NCBI GenBank assembly: GCA_001038565.1
Contig: LFJO01000001.1
Coordinates: forward strand, 51,629-87,519
Source: Alkalihalobacillus pseudalcaliphilus
GTDB lineage: Bacteria > Bacillota > Bacilli > Bacillales > Bacillaceae_D
Direction of reading: 5' to 3'
Length of the DNA: 35,891 nucleotides
Below, one piece after another: positions 19,040 to 27,583 of the stretch. The translations under genes were made by a program, and so were the position numbers. The notes beneath the pieces were generated by a model. It worked only from the letters and a program-made list of their open reading frames with translations. It had not been told where the DNA came from and ran no database searches. How positions within the stretch are numbered: position 1 is the stretch's first letter; the number at the start of each line of letters is the position of its first letter.

Positions 19040-20251
19040 ATGGGATACTATGATGACCATATACGTGAAGAGCGTTCCACGCGCAGAAATAAAAAAGGTT
19101 CCATACTCCCTGCTTTTTTCGGTGGGGTAATTGGTGCCATAGTGATGTTAATAGCAATGCCACTGATGTCTAATTTCGGATGGATTTCATTCGGATTAAA
19201 TGACGGGGAGCCACCAGAAGAGATCGGTGCATCACCTAGTCAACCGAGCGATTTACAGTCGGTTTCTTATTCGATAGAAACCGATATTACGAATATTGTC
19301 GATGAAGTATCCGATGCCGTTGTTGGTGTGGTCAATATTCAGCAAGCTGGCTTTCTCGGGATGCCAGGTGAAGGAACGGGCTCTGGTGTTGTTTATAAAA
19401 TAGCCGATGACCATGCTTTTATCGTGACGAATCAACATGTTATTAATGGTGCAAGTGCGATTGAGGTCAGTCTTGCTGATGGCTCAAGAATTGAAGCGGA
19501 GCTAGTCGGCGAAGACGTTCTAACCGATTTAGCCGTGCTGCGTATCGATAGTGATGAGGTGCAAACGGTCGCCGAGTTTGGCGATTCCAATACATTACGT
19601 GTGGGCGAACCAGCGATTGCGATTGGAAATCCATTAGGACTAGAATTTGCGAGCTCGGTTACATCAGGTATCATTAGCGGGACAGAAAGAAGTATTCCGA
19701 TTGATACAAATGGTGACGGTGAAATCGATTGGCATGCCGAGGTGCTGCAAACCGATGCTGCCATAAACCCAGGAAATAGTGGTGGTGCCTTACTCAATAT
19801 GGAAGGCCAAGTGATTGGGATTAACTCGATGAAAATCGCCCAAAGCTCTGTCGAGGGAATTGGCTTTGCGATTCCAACAGCGATAGCCTTACCAATTATT
19901 GATGATCTTGAGCGTTTTTCAGAAGTAAGACGTCCACAGCTCGGTGTCGGAATCATTTCGTTAAATCAAATCCAAAGCTATCATTGGCAAGAGACATTAA
20001 ACCTCCCTAATGATGTTCGAGGTGGTGTCGTCGTAACAAGTGTCGCCTCGATGTCTGCAGCAGAACAAGCAAACATGCAGGAGTATGACGTCATTGTCGA
20101 TATAAATGGAACGGAAATGAACGACTCCCATGATTTAAGGAAATTCCTCTATACAGAAGCAGACATCGGCGATGAGGTTGAAGTCACCTTCTACCGTGAT
20201 GGCAATCGTGAAACCGTGACAATCACTTTGCAGGAGCAGCAGAGTTATTAA
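19040..20251 (+). CDS. htrC: HtrA-like membrane serine protease HtrC
   Basis: This membrane-anchored DegP/HtrA-type protease for misfolded or secreted proteins has 403 residues. It shows a cytoplasmic N-terminus, one transmembrane helix (about 22-44), a trypsin-like domain with triad H133 (TNQHV), D163 (TDLAV) and S247 (GNSGGA), and a PDZ domain (about 295-395). AGGAGGCTG precedes the ATG. The 217-base gap after yycJ, with TATAAA-like sequence at about 18995, suggests its own promoter. Position after yycJ matches B. subtilis htrC (yyxA). Confidence 0.94.
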   Translation: MGYYDDHIREERSTRRNKKGSILPAFFGGVIGAIVMLIAMPLMSNFGWISFGLNDGEPPEEIGASPSQPSDLQSVSYSIETDITNIVDEVSDAVVGVVNIQQAGFLGMPGEGTGSGVVYKIADDHAFIVTNQHVINGASAIEVSLADGSRIEAELVGEDVLTDLAVLRIDSDEVQTVAEFGDSNTLRVGEPAIAIGNPLGLEFASSVTSGIISGTERSIPIDTNGDGEIDWHAEVLQTDAAINPGNSGGALLNMEGQVIGINSMKIAQSSVEGIGFAIPTAIALPIIDDLERFSEVRRPQLGVGIISLNQIQSYHWQETLNLPNDVRGGVVVTSVASMSAAEQANMQEYDVIVDINGTEMNDSHDLRKFLYTEADIGDEVEVTFYRDGNRETVTITLQEQQSY

Positions 20252-20309
20252 GGTGTCGTGTTTCGTGAAGTGAAAGTGTGAGTGGGAGCGGGGAAAAGAA
20301 GACAGGATG

Positions 20310-20348
20310 AACAGCGAGGGATCTTTCGGGATTTCTCGCTGTTTTTTT
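20310..20348 (+). terminator. Intrinsic terminator after htrC
   Basis: AACAGCGAG and CTCGCTGTT form a 9-bp stem with further pairing inside (GATC/GATT), then seven T. It lies 60 bases after htrC. Confidence 0.93.
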
Positions 20349-20750
20349 GAGGTTGGGGGAAGTTTGGTAGGGGAGGAGGCTGAGGTAGTCGCATCGGAGG
20401 CAGAGCTGATATATCGAGGGTGTAGATGGATGTTGTGAGAAGAGTCGCCATTTCGGGGTGGAGAATTAGATGGAAGTGGCCATAAAAGAAAAGAAGCGGC
20501 CACATCAGGCTTGAAAATGAAGGCGAAGTGGCTGTAAAAAGTAGAAAGGAGCGACAGCCAAAGCTAATCTGAATATGTCAGTCTTGGATACTAATCGCGT
20601 GAGTGTACTCGTTTTACTTTTAAACCATTTTGTTGGAGTTGTTCGGTTATTTTTTGCGTCTACTGTAAAATAACTTAGTGAACTTTTTGTCGATTCAATG
20701 CCATGAATACGTCGATTTTCATAAGGTATCCACAAGCAAGTAAAGGGTAT
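20349..20750. other. Gene-free region with purine-rich strand and two related hairpins
   Basis: No gene is supported. The + strand is rich in purines from 20252 to 20560. Two related units 52 bp apart start GAAGTGGC at 20473 and 20525, and each folds: GTGGCC (20476-20481) with GGCCAC (20498-20503), and TGGCTGT (20529-20535) with ACAGCCA (20554-20560). The motif AAGTGGCCATAAA also occurs before htrC at 18944-18956. Confidence 0.5.
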
Positions 20751-20758
20751 GCTATAAT
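20750..20758 (+). promoter_or_regulatory. Extended -10 promoter for yyzF
   Basis: TGCTATAAT at 20750-20758 is an extended -10 with a perfect TATAAT and no clear -35. It lies 32 bases before the yyzF start. Confidence 0.6.
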
Positions 20759-20790
20759 GGGAAAGCAGAAAGAAGGGACGGATTAAATAC

Positions 20791-20955
20791 ATGGATTTAA
20801 CAGTATGTCAAGAGCATGTAGAGCTTGCTATGGATATGATTATCGATGAAAAGGAAGTCGCACCCAAGATTGAATTACTCACAGATGAAGCTCAGTTATC
20901 CACATCATGCGAGTTTTGTCAAAACAAAGCGAAATATAGTATTTCGGAAGAGTGA
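20791..20955 (+). CDS. yyzF: Small CxxH/CxxC protein (YyzF family)
   Basis: This 54-residue protein has an N-terminal CQEH (C6, H9) and a C-terminal CEFC (C40, C43), which together form a likely zinc site. It matches the short CxxH/CxxC family found in Bacillus next to rlmH. The middle is acidic and helical. The function is unknown. It has its own extended -10 promoter and a GAAGGGA ribosome site about 12 bases before the ATG. A DnaA box (TTATCCACA) lies inside its coding sequence. Confidence 0.88.
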   Translation: MDLTVCQEHVELAMDMIIDEKEVAPKIELLTDEAQLSTSCEFCQNKAKYSISEE

Positions 20956-21020
20956 AAAACGGAGTTGTTGATATGTGGATAACTTCTGTGGATAACTTTT
21001 GAAAAGGAGCTATACACACT

Positions 21021-21500
21021 GTGAATATAACCATTATCACTGTCGGAAAATTAAAAGAAAAATACTTAAAACAAGGTATTGATGAATATAAAAAGCGTCT
21101 GGGTGCTTATGCCCAAATTAATCTTATAGAAGTGCCAGATGAAAAAGCACCAGAAAACCTAAGTCTTGCTGAAGAAGAGCAAGTAAAACAAAAAGAAGGT
21201 GAGCGTATCCTTGCCAAAATTCCTCAAGATAGTCACGTCATCGCCCTCGCCATTGAAGGTAAACAGCAAACCTCTGAACAGCTTGCCAAAAACCTCGATC
21301 AGCTAGCCACGTACGGTAAAAGCAAAGTCACATTTATTATCGGAGGTTCACTTGGATTATCAAATGATGTCCAAAAAAGAGCAAACGAAAAGTTATCCTT
21401 TTCAAAAATGACATTCCCGCATCAGTTGATGAAGTTGATTTTACTAGAGCAGGTGTATCGGGCGTTTCGGATTATTAAGGGGGAACCGTACCATAAGTAA
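21021..21500 (+). CDS. rlmH: 23S rRNA pseudouridine-1915 N3-methyltransferase RlmH
   Basis: This SPOUT-class methyltransferase modifies helix 69 of 23S rRNA using SAM. The 159 residues show the typical start [22 protein letters not shown], the SAM-binding knot with [10 protein letters not shown], and the C-terminus [32 protein letters not shown], which matches staphylococcal RlmH (orfX). The start is GTG with AAAAGGAGC about 11 bases before it. Its last codons are the SCC attachment site in staphylococci, and the accessory region here begins straight after the stop. Confidence 0.96.
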   Translation: MNITIITVGKLKEKYLKQGIDEYKKRLGAYAQINLIEVPDEKAPENLSLAEEEQVKQKEGERILAKIPQDSHVIALAIEGKQQTSEQLAKNLDQLATYGKSKVTFIIGGSLGLSNDVQKRANEKLSFSKMTFPHQLMKLILLEQVYRAFRIIKGEPYHK

Positions 21501-21513
21501 ATGAGGTTTTTTT
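21484..21513 (+). other. Candidate SCC-like attachment site at the rlmH 3' end
   Basis: The last codons of rlmH read GAACCGTACCATAAG, followed by TAA and ATGAGG plus a T run. The staphylococcal SCC site has GAAGCATATCATAAATGA then TGCGG and a T run, so most positions agree, partly because both encode E-(A/P)-YHK. Downstream genes change from core to accessory exactly here. The matching second site is not in the window. Confidence 0.55.
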
Positions 21514-21542
21514 ATAAGAATTTTCGAAAGCGGGGTATTTAT

Positions 21543-22682
21543 ATGTCAAGTTATGAACTAGTAAAACTTTTGAAAGATAAAAAAATATTGGATAGTCTTC
21601 AGTTCTTAACGTCATGTCAATACAAGTTAGCATCAGCTGAAATAAGTTTTAAAGCTTTAGGAAATATATGCTTGGAGCAATTTAATAATTTTGATGAGGA
21701 AAGAGATAGAATCTTTAAAAGTGTTGTAGAAAAAGGGTCTGTGACATTGCACGCTCCTTCTGAAGATAATTTGGATTATTTCGGTGAACCTGTAGCAAGA
21801 AATGTCGTCATAGATAAACTGACCATTGAAATTTTCAGCACTTTACATAGTTTTTTTGATACATTTGGTCAATGGCTTAATTCGGCGCTATTTGCTAACC
21901 AAGCATTACCAATAAAACAAGTAACTTTCAATAAGGTAGTCGATAAGTTAGCCGAATTTCCAGAGTATACTGGAAGTTTTATCACTAGCTTAAATCATGT
22001 GACGGGGAGTTCGGAGTATAAATTTATTTCAGATTTAAATAATGTTGTTAAGCATAGGTTTCAAATATACACCCAAGCAAGATTCAATTTATTTAATGGC
22101 GAAAAAAATTTGACCACTCCAAAATTCAGAAAGGAAAGTAATATTTACTCGGAAAAAGAATTGTTAGATATAACTAAAGGTTGTTTGGATTATTGTTATG
22201 TACTATACCAAGAATCAATTAACTTTATTGAGAGTTATTATAAATCAAATGACAATAATTATGTATCTAATAGAATCTATAATCCTAACACTCATTTGGT
22301 GTTTGACAACTATGAAGATGTAAAACAATTGAAAAATATAATAAACTCCATCCATTTTGTTGAACTCGATAAAAGTAATTTAGAAAATGAGTATCAGATA
22401 TTATTGGTTAGTGATGATAAAGAATCTAAAACTATAGAATTCTTTAATTCAGTATATAGTTTTATTGCAGTAAAAGATATCAACACAAAGGAGTATATAG
22501 GGCTTCTTAAACCTGATGACAGTGAAGAGTACCTAATGGATGACGGGAGAAATATAGAATATAGAAGATATGTATTAGAGAGTACAGGTTATGAACAAGA
22601 ATTACATATGAATATAGTAGATAATAACATTAAAGTGTTTCCACGTTTAAGCAACCTGAATATCATGGTCATTAATCCCTAA
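21543..22682 (+). CDS. Protein of unknown function next to rlmH, possible HEPN-like helical domain
   Basis: This 379-residue protein matches no family I can name. It has an all-helical N-terminal part (about 1-240) and a mixed C-terminal part (about 255-379) with alternating strands. The segment DLNNVVKHRF near 170-180 resembles the conserved N-x-x-K-H region of HEPN-type domains, but the usual Arg is absent, so this is only a hint. The ATG at 21543 is chosen over 21501, which directly abuts the rlmH stop inside the attachment site, and GCGGGG lies 6-7 bases before it. It is AT-rich and sits ahead of a SIR2-like gene and a restriction system, so an anti-phage role is a reasonable guess. Confidence 0.65.
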   Translation: MSSYELVKLLKDKKILDSLQFLTSCQYKLASAEISFKALGNICLEQFNNFDEERDRIFKSVVEKGSVTLHAPSEDNLDYFGEPVARNVVIDKLTIEIFSTLHSFFDTFGQWLNSALFANQALPIKQVTFNKVVDKLAEFPEYTGSFITSLNHVTGSSEYKFISDLNNVVKHRFQIYTQARFNLFNGEKNLTTPKFRKESNIYSEKELLDITKGCLDYCYVLYQESINFIESYYKSNDNNYVSNRIYNPNTHLVFDNYEDVKQLKNIINSIHFVELDKSNLENEYQILLVSDDKESKTIEFFNSVYSFIAVKDINTKEYIGLLKPDDSEEYLMDDGRNIEYRRYVLESTGYEQELHMNIVDNNIKVFPRLSNLNIMVINP

Positions 22683-22734
22683 AGGTATATGTAAGTTGCA
22701 GATTTATGCTTTTAAGAAAAGTTCATTATATCCC

Positions 22735-22779
22735 ATTACCTATCTGGTAATCTCTATAGCCTACTTAATATGATAGAAT
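22735..22779 (+). promoter_or_regulatory. Possible promoter/operator of the SIR2-like gene
   Basis: A palindrome ATTACC-TATCT-GGTAAT lies at 22735-22751. TATGAT (22769-22774) or TAGAAT (22774-22779) could be the -10. No good -35 is seen. Confidence 0.3.
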
Positions 22780-22813
22780 ATTAGGACAAGTTTACTATTT
22801 GGGAGGCGCAAAA

Positions 22814-23926
22814 ATGAAAAGAGTTGTACTAACGGGTAATGGACTCTCGGTTGCTTTAAATAAAGAGTTTAGTTTGGAAGGAATCACTAAGCGATTTTTT
22901 GACAGGCTTACCGAAGAACATAGAACATTCATTGAACATCACATGCAAAACAAGTATAATCAACGAGATTTTGAAGAAGCAATAGCTAGTATTGAACTTG
23001 CTTATGAGATGTTGAAACATTATAGCGACTTTCTAAGTCTCGAAAAAGGAAAACGGTTCATGAGTTCTTATAATTTACAGAGCGGAAATTTTGAGGAGCA
23101 TATTGATGCTATCCAAAATATAATTTATGAATATACTGCAGCTATACTTGATTTGATTGATGGTAATGTAAAGAAAGAAGCAATCGATGAAAAACTAGAT
23201 GGGTTTGTACAGTGGTTATTAGAAACCATTGATAATTCATCAGAAATCGACCTGTTCACTTTGAATTTCGATTTATTACTAGAAACAATTTTATTAACTT
23301 ACTATAGTAAGAGAGACTTCGCTGACTTTCACTTTCGCGGAGGTAAATGGCAGCCTATAGATAATGAATATCGATTTTATTTTGGTCCGGATAGAAGTAG
23401 ACAGATACATCCAGAAAATTATGCCAAAGGGGTGCGTTTACATCATCTCCATGGTTCATTATCTTCTTTTAAAGACTTGTCAGATGGTAGATTATTTAAG
23501 ATTACAACAGAGAGCTTAAGAAATAGTGATGTATATAAAAAGATATTTGACCTTAAAGTAATTCCTTCCATAGTCACAGGTGGTGGTAAGAGTTTAAAGG
23601 TGCAACAAGAACCGTTCAGTTACTACTACAACGAGTTTAAAAAGAAAATGGTTATTGAAAAAAATTTATGTGATGAACTTTATATTGTCGGTTATAGCTT
23701 CAGAGATAATCATATAAATAATGCGATAAAAGAAAGATTAAAAATTTCTAGAAGAAGAGAAAATCCGATTCCATTAAAACTAGTTATTGTTGACTACGCT
23801 TTAAGCGAAGAAGATAAGCAAAAATTCATTGATATTGTTAATAAAGAATTGGGTATTCCAAAGAAAGAATCTCTTACTATCAATGACGATGTATTTTATT
23901 TTGAAGGTGCTAATAGTATTAAATAA
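22814..23926 (+). CDS. SIR2-like protein, probable anti-phage NAD-consuming effector
   Basis: This 370-residue protein carries scattered SIR2 motifs. They are LTGNGLSVALN near the N-terminus (the nucleotide-binding GNG(F/L)S form seen in bacterial SIR2/DUF4917-like defence proteins), TLNFDLLLE (about 150, the T-N-x-D site), HHLHGSL (about 213, with the catalytic-type His), and GYSFRDNHIN (about 295). Bacterial SIR2 proteins of this kind deplete NAD in infected cells, and that activity is inferred here. The start is ATG at 22814, since an upstream in-frame TTG overlaps the GGGAGG ribosome site. It has its own strong terminator and lies between an unknown gene and hsdM. Confidence 0.72.
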   Translation: MKRVVLTGNGLSVALNKEFSLEGITKRFFDRLTEEHRTFIEHHMQNKYNQRDFEEAIASIELAYEMLKHYSDFLSLEKGKRFMSSYNLQSGNFEEHIDAIQNIIYEYTAAILDLIDGNVKKEAIDEKLDGFVQWLLETIDNSSEIDLFTLNFDLLLETILLTYYSKRDFADFHFRGGKWQPIDNEYRFYFGPDRSRQIHPENYAKGVRLHHLHGSLSSFKDLSDGRLFKITTESLRNSDVYKKIFDLKVIPSIVTGGGKSLKVQQEPFSYYYNEFKKKMVIEKNLCDELYIVGYSFRDNHINNAIKERLKISRRRENPIPLKLVIVDYALSEEDKQKFIDIVNKELGIPKKESLTINDDVFYFEGANSIK

Positions 23927-23933
23927 TATTTTT

Positions 23934-23974
23934 AAAAGGGAAATTCAAGTCATTTTCTTGAATTTCCCTTTTTT
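23934..23974 (+). terminator. Strong terminator after the SIR2-like gene
   Basis: AAAAGGGAAATTCAAG pairs perfectly with CTTGAATTTCCCTTTT around a seven-base loop and ends in a T run. The symmetric A and T runs would also let it act on the opposite strand. Confidence 0.95.
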
Positions 23975-24041
23975 ATTCTGCAGATATAGGATACTAGTAT
24001 GATAAAATTGTACTAATTACTATTTTTTTGGAGGAAACAAC

Positions 24042-26168
24042 GTGAATAATCAAACTTATAATCAAATTGTTAGTTTTATATGGGGCATTGCTGATGATTG
24101 CCTTCGTGATGTATATGTACGTGGAAAATATCGAGATGTTATCTTACCAATGACCGTTATTCGTCGTTTGGATGCTGTTTTAGAACCAACAAAAGATGCG
24201 GTTTTACAGATGAAAAAAAGTTTGGATGAAGCTGGTGTAATTAATCAAACAGATGCATTATGTAGCATAGCTGGACAAGCATTTTGTAATACATCACCTT
24301 TCACTCTTAAAGATTTAAAATCACGTGCTAAGCAGCAACAATTGAAGGCTGACTTTATCGCCTATTTAGATGGCTTTTCGCCAAACGTTCAGGAAATCCT
24401 TGAAAAGTTTAAGTTTCGTAATCAGATAGATACGATGATTGAAGCAGATATCTTGGGAGCTGTTATTGAGAAATTTGTCAGTCCGACTATTAATCTAAGT
24501 CCGAAACCAGTGTTAGATGATAATGGTGATGTTAAAATTCCAGGACTTGATAACCATACAATGGGTGTCATCTTTGAGGAACTTATTCGCCGCTTTAATG
24601 AAGAGAATAACGAGGAAGCTGGGGAACACTTTACGCCTCGTGACGTAGTGGAACTGATGGCCGACATCACGTTCTTACCGATTGCAGATAAAATTAAAAA
24701 TGCACCATATCTTGTATACGACGGAGCCTGTGGAACGGGTGGAATGTTGACGATTGCAGACGAACGTTTACACCAATTGGCAAAAGAACATGATAAAGAA
24801 ATCAACACGTATCTTTATGGGCAGGAAATCAATCCAGAAACGTATGCCATCACTAAAGCAGACTTACTGATTAAAGGGGAATCACTACAAGATGACAACG
24901 TGGCGTTCGGTTCTACTTTGTCGAATGATGGTTATCCAACGCTCAACTTTGACTTTATGCTATCTAATCCCCCTTACGGAAAAAGTTGGAAAACGGATAT
25001 GGAGCGATTAGGTGGAAAATCGGACATAACAGACCCACGCTTTATTGTGACACATAATGGAGAGACGGATTTTAAAATGATTCCTCGTTCAAGTGATGGT
25101 CAAATGCTATTCCTTGCAAATAAGCTAAGCAAAATGAAGCACGACACAGAACTAGGTAGTCGTATTGTAGAAGTTCACAATGGTTCTTCTCTCTTTACAG
25201 GAGATGCGGGTCAAGGGGAAAGCAATCTAAGAAGATATATTATTGAAAACGATTGGTTAGAGGCTATAATTGCTCTACCAGAAAATATGTTTTATAACAC
25301 AGGAATCGCGACGTTCATTTGGGTCGTTACAAACAGAAAAGCAGCAGACCGTCGTGGAAAATTACAACTCATTGATGCAACGAGTCTAAAAAGCCCACTT
25401 CGTAAAAATCTTGGTAACAAAAATTGTGAGTTGACACCTGAATTAAGAAAACAAATTTCAGATATGCTTATCAACTTTGAAGAGACAGAACACTCGAAGA
25501 TTTTTGATAACCAAGAATTTGGCTATCACAAGATAACAGTAGAACGCCCATTAAGATTAAGTGTGGACTTATCAAACGAGCAATTGGAGAAATTTACAGA
25601 AGTTTGTGAGCAACAAAAAGACGAAGCGCTTCCAATAATTATAGGAAAAGTAGCTGAAAAATACAATTATTCAATTGTACGAGACTTTAACGACTTCATC
25701 ACTAAATTGGGTGAAATTGCAAAAGAACTAGGTGAAAAACTCCCAGCTAAACGAGTGAATTTGATTAAAAATCATCTTGCACGGGTCGATGAAAAAGCAG
25801 AGAGAGTCATAAAAAAGGTTCACAAATCTGGAAAAGCTGAAGCAAGTCCTCTAGCAGGGTTATTCAGCGCCATGATTGACGGAAAAGATTGCGTTGTAGA
25901 ATTTGAGCCGGATAGTAATTTAAGAGACACTGAACAAATTCCATTGTTACATGAAGGTGGAATTGAGCAGTTCTTTAAGGATGAAGTACTAACTTTTGCA
26001 ACAGATGCATGGATTGATGAGAGTAAAACGCAAATTGGCTATGAAATTAGTTTTACAAAGTATTTTTATAAACCTATGCAATTACGCACTCTTGAAGAAA
26101 TTTTAGCAGATATCAGAGTACTCGAACAACAGACTGAAGGTTTGCTTCAAGAAATTATAAGGGGGTAA
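24042..26168 (+). CDS. hsdM: Type I restriction-modification methyltransferase subunit HsdM
   Basis: This N6-adenine DNA methyltransferase subunit forms the M2S modification complex and part of the R2M2S restriction complex. The 708 residues have the HsdM N-terminal helical domain (about 8-140), SAM motif I DGACGTGGM (227-235), the catalytic motif NPPYG (309-313), and a long C-terminal extension that contacts HsdS. It is longer than the classical enzymes, as in several Firmicutes families. The start is GTG at 24042 with GGAGG seven bases before. hsdS follows after five bases. Confidence 0.96.
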   Translation: MNNQTYNQIVSFIWGIADDCLRDVYVRGKYRDVILPMTVIRRLDAVLEPTKDAVLQMKKSLDEAGVINQTDALCSIAGQAFCNTSPFTLKDLKSRAKQQQLKADFIAYLDGFSPNVQEILEKFKFRNQIDTMIEADILGAVIEKFVSPTINLSPKPVLDDNGDVKIPGLDNHTMGVIFEELIRRFNEENNEEAGEHFTPRDVVELMADITFLPIADKIKNAPYLVYDGACGTGGMLTIADERLHQLAKEHDKEINTYLYGQEINPETYAITKADLLIKGESLQDDNVAFGSTLSNDGYPTLNFDFMLSNPPYGKSWKTDMERLGGKSDITDPRFIVTHNGETDFKMIPRSSDGQMLFLANKLSKMKHDTELGSRIVEVHNGSSLFTGDAGQGESNLRRYIIENDWLEAIIALPENMFYNTGIATFIWVVTNRKAADRRGKLQLIDATSLKSPLRKNLGNKNCELTPELRKQISDMLINFEETEHSKIFDNQEFGYHKITVERPLRLSVDLSNEQLEKFTEVCEQQKDEALPIIIGKVAEKYNYSIVRDFNDFITKLGEIAKELGEKLPAKRVNLIKNHLARVDEKAERVIKKVHKSGKAEASPLAGLFSAMIDGKDCVVEFEPDSNLRDTEQIPLLHEGGIEQFFKDEVLTFATDAWIDESKTQIGYEISFTKYFYKPMQLRTLEEILADIRVLEQQTEGLLQEIIRG

Positions 26169-26173
26169 GGAAA

Positions 26174-27583
26174 ATGAATAGCAATCTTAAACCCTATGCA
26201 GAATACAAAGAAGCAAAACAATCATGGATAAAAAAGGTACCAATTCATTGGAAAGAAGCTAAATCAAAACGATTGTTTCTTGAGACTTCTATTAAGAATC
26301 ATCCAACTGAAGAACTATTATCAGCAACTCAAAGTAATGGGGTTATACCCAGGTCTATGTTAAAAACAAGAGTTGTTATGCCGTCTGGAAATCTTGAGAC
26401 ATTCAAACTTGTTAAGGAGGGCAATTTTGTAATTAGTTTGCGTTCTTTCCAAGGGGGATTAGAATATTCAAGGTACAGAGGTATAGTTAGTCCAGCATAC
26501 AACATTTTAGAAGAACGAACAAATCAGAATAAAGAATATTACAGGTACCTATTTAAAAGTCATGACTTTATAGGGGAACTTCAAAGAAACGTTACTGGTA
26601 TCAGACAAGGGAAAAATATTGATGTTAACGACTTTAAGGAAATTATTCTTCCTATACCATCTTTAACAGAACAAGATAACATCGTTAAATACCTAGACCA
26701 TCAGCTTGCTAAAATAAAAAAGTTTATTAAAGCAAAGAAAAAGTTAATAACAGTTTTAAAAGAGCAAAAGCAGTTAGTGATTAATGATGCAGTAACAAAA
26801 GGGTTAAATCAAAATGTAAAAATGCAACCTACTAACATCAATTTTATAGAAAGCGTACCAGCACATTGGAGAAAATATAGATTAAAAAACTTAGTAAGTA
26901 TAAATGGAAGAATAGGTTTTAGGGGCTATACTCAATCGGATATCGTAAATGAAGGAGAGGGAGCAATTACACTTAGCCCAGGTAATATTAAAAATCAGAA
27001 ATTAAAACTAGATAGTTTAGCTTATATCTCTTGGGATAAATACTATGAATCTCCCGAAATAATGGTAGAAGATAATGATATTCTTTTAGTTAAAACCGGT
27101 TCTTCTTTTGGAAAAGCAATATTAATTAAAAACATAACATATCCTATGACAATAAATCCTCAGCTTGTTTTACTAAAAAAATGTAAAGCCCATCCTGAGT
27201 ATTTTGAAAAGATATTGTTTTCTAGCATGTTTATGAGTCAAATTTCCAGAAGAGTTATTGGTGGTGCAACACCTACTATTGGACAAGGAGTATTAGGGGA
27301 TATTGTCTTCTATGTTCCAGATTTAAATGAGCAAAAACACATAATTGAGTATATCAATCATGAAACAGATAAAATTGATAAAAGTATAGCAACTATAGAA
27401 AAAGAAATTGAGTTAATTACAGAATTTCGCACAAGCCTGATTTCTAATGTAGTTACAGGTAAATTAGATGTCCGGGACATTCTCCTAGAAGAAAATGGAG
27501 AAGTGAATGCTTACTATGAAATTTTAGAAGATGAAACGATGGAACTAGAGGAAGTCTTAGAGGGCGAGGAGTGTGAGGTTTAA
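26174..27583 (+). CDS. hsdS: Type I restriction-modification specificity subunit HsdS
   Basis: This subunit sets the bipartite DNA target of the complex. The 469 residues show two target-recognition domains, about 15-175 and 215-400. Each begins with a W-K/R-beta pattern (VPIHWKEAKSKRLF and VPAHWRKYRLKNLV) and ends with a conserved helix (LTEQDNIVKYLDHQLAKI and LNEQKHIIEYINHETDKI). Both recognition domains look intact. The acidic C-terminal tail (about 445-469) is unusual. The target sequence cannot be read from the protein. Stop and hsdR start overlap (TAATG). Confidence 0.95.
   Translation: MNSNLKPYAEYKEAKQSWIKKVPIHWKEAKSKRLFLETSIKNHPTEELLSATQSNGVIPRSMLKTRVVMPSGNLETFKLVKEGNFVISLRSFQGGLEYSRYRGIVSPAYNILEERTNQNKEYYRYLFKSHDFIGELQRNVTGIRQGKNIDVNDFKEIILPIPSLTEQDNIVKYLDHQLAKIKKFIKAKKKLITVLKEQKQLVINDAVTKGLNQNVKMQPTNINFIESVPAHWRKYRLKNLVSINGRIGFRGYTQSDIVNEGEGAITLSPGNIKNQKLKLDSLAYISWDKYYESPEIMVEDNDILLVKTGSSFGKAILIKNITYPMTINPQLVLLKKCKAHPEYFEKILFSSMFMSQISRRVIGGATPTIGQGVLGDIVFYVPDLNEQKHIIEYINHETDKIDKSIATIEKEIELITEFRTSLISNVVTGKLDVRDILLEENGEVNAYYEILEDETMELEEVLEGEECEV

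Larger units (their letters stand above)
20726..20995. promoter_or_regulatory. DnaA-box cluster upstream of rlmH
   Basis: Perfect DnaA boxes occur at 20896-20904 (TTATCCACA) and, on the opposite strand, at 20974-20982 and 20987-20995 (TGTGGATAA). A one-mismatch copy GTATCCACA is at 20726-20734. In B. subtilis the same locus (yydA, now rlmH) is one of the origin-proximal DnaA-box clusters that temper initiation, so the role is probably conserved. Confidence 0.8.

Noticed and set aside
21501-21542. ATG directly after the rlmH stop as start of the next gene
   Set aside because: It lies inside the candidate attachment site and has no proper ribosome site. The ATG at 21543 is preferred.
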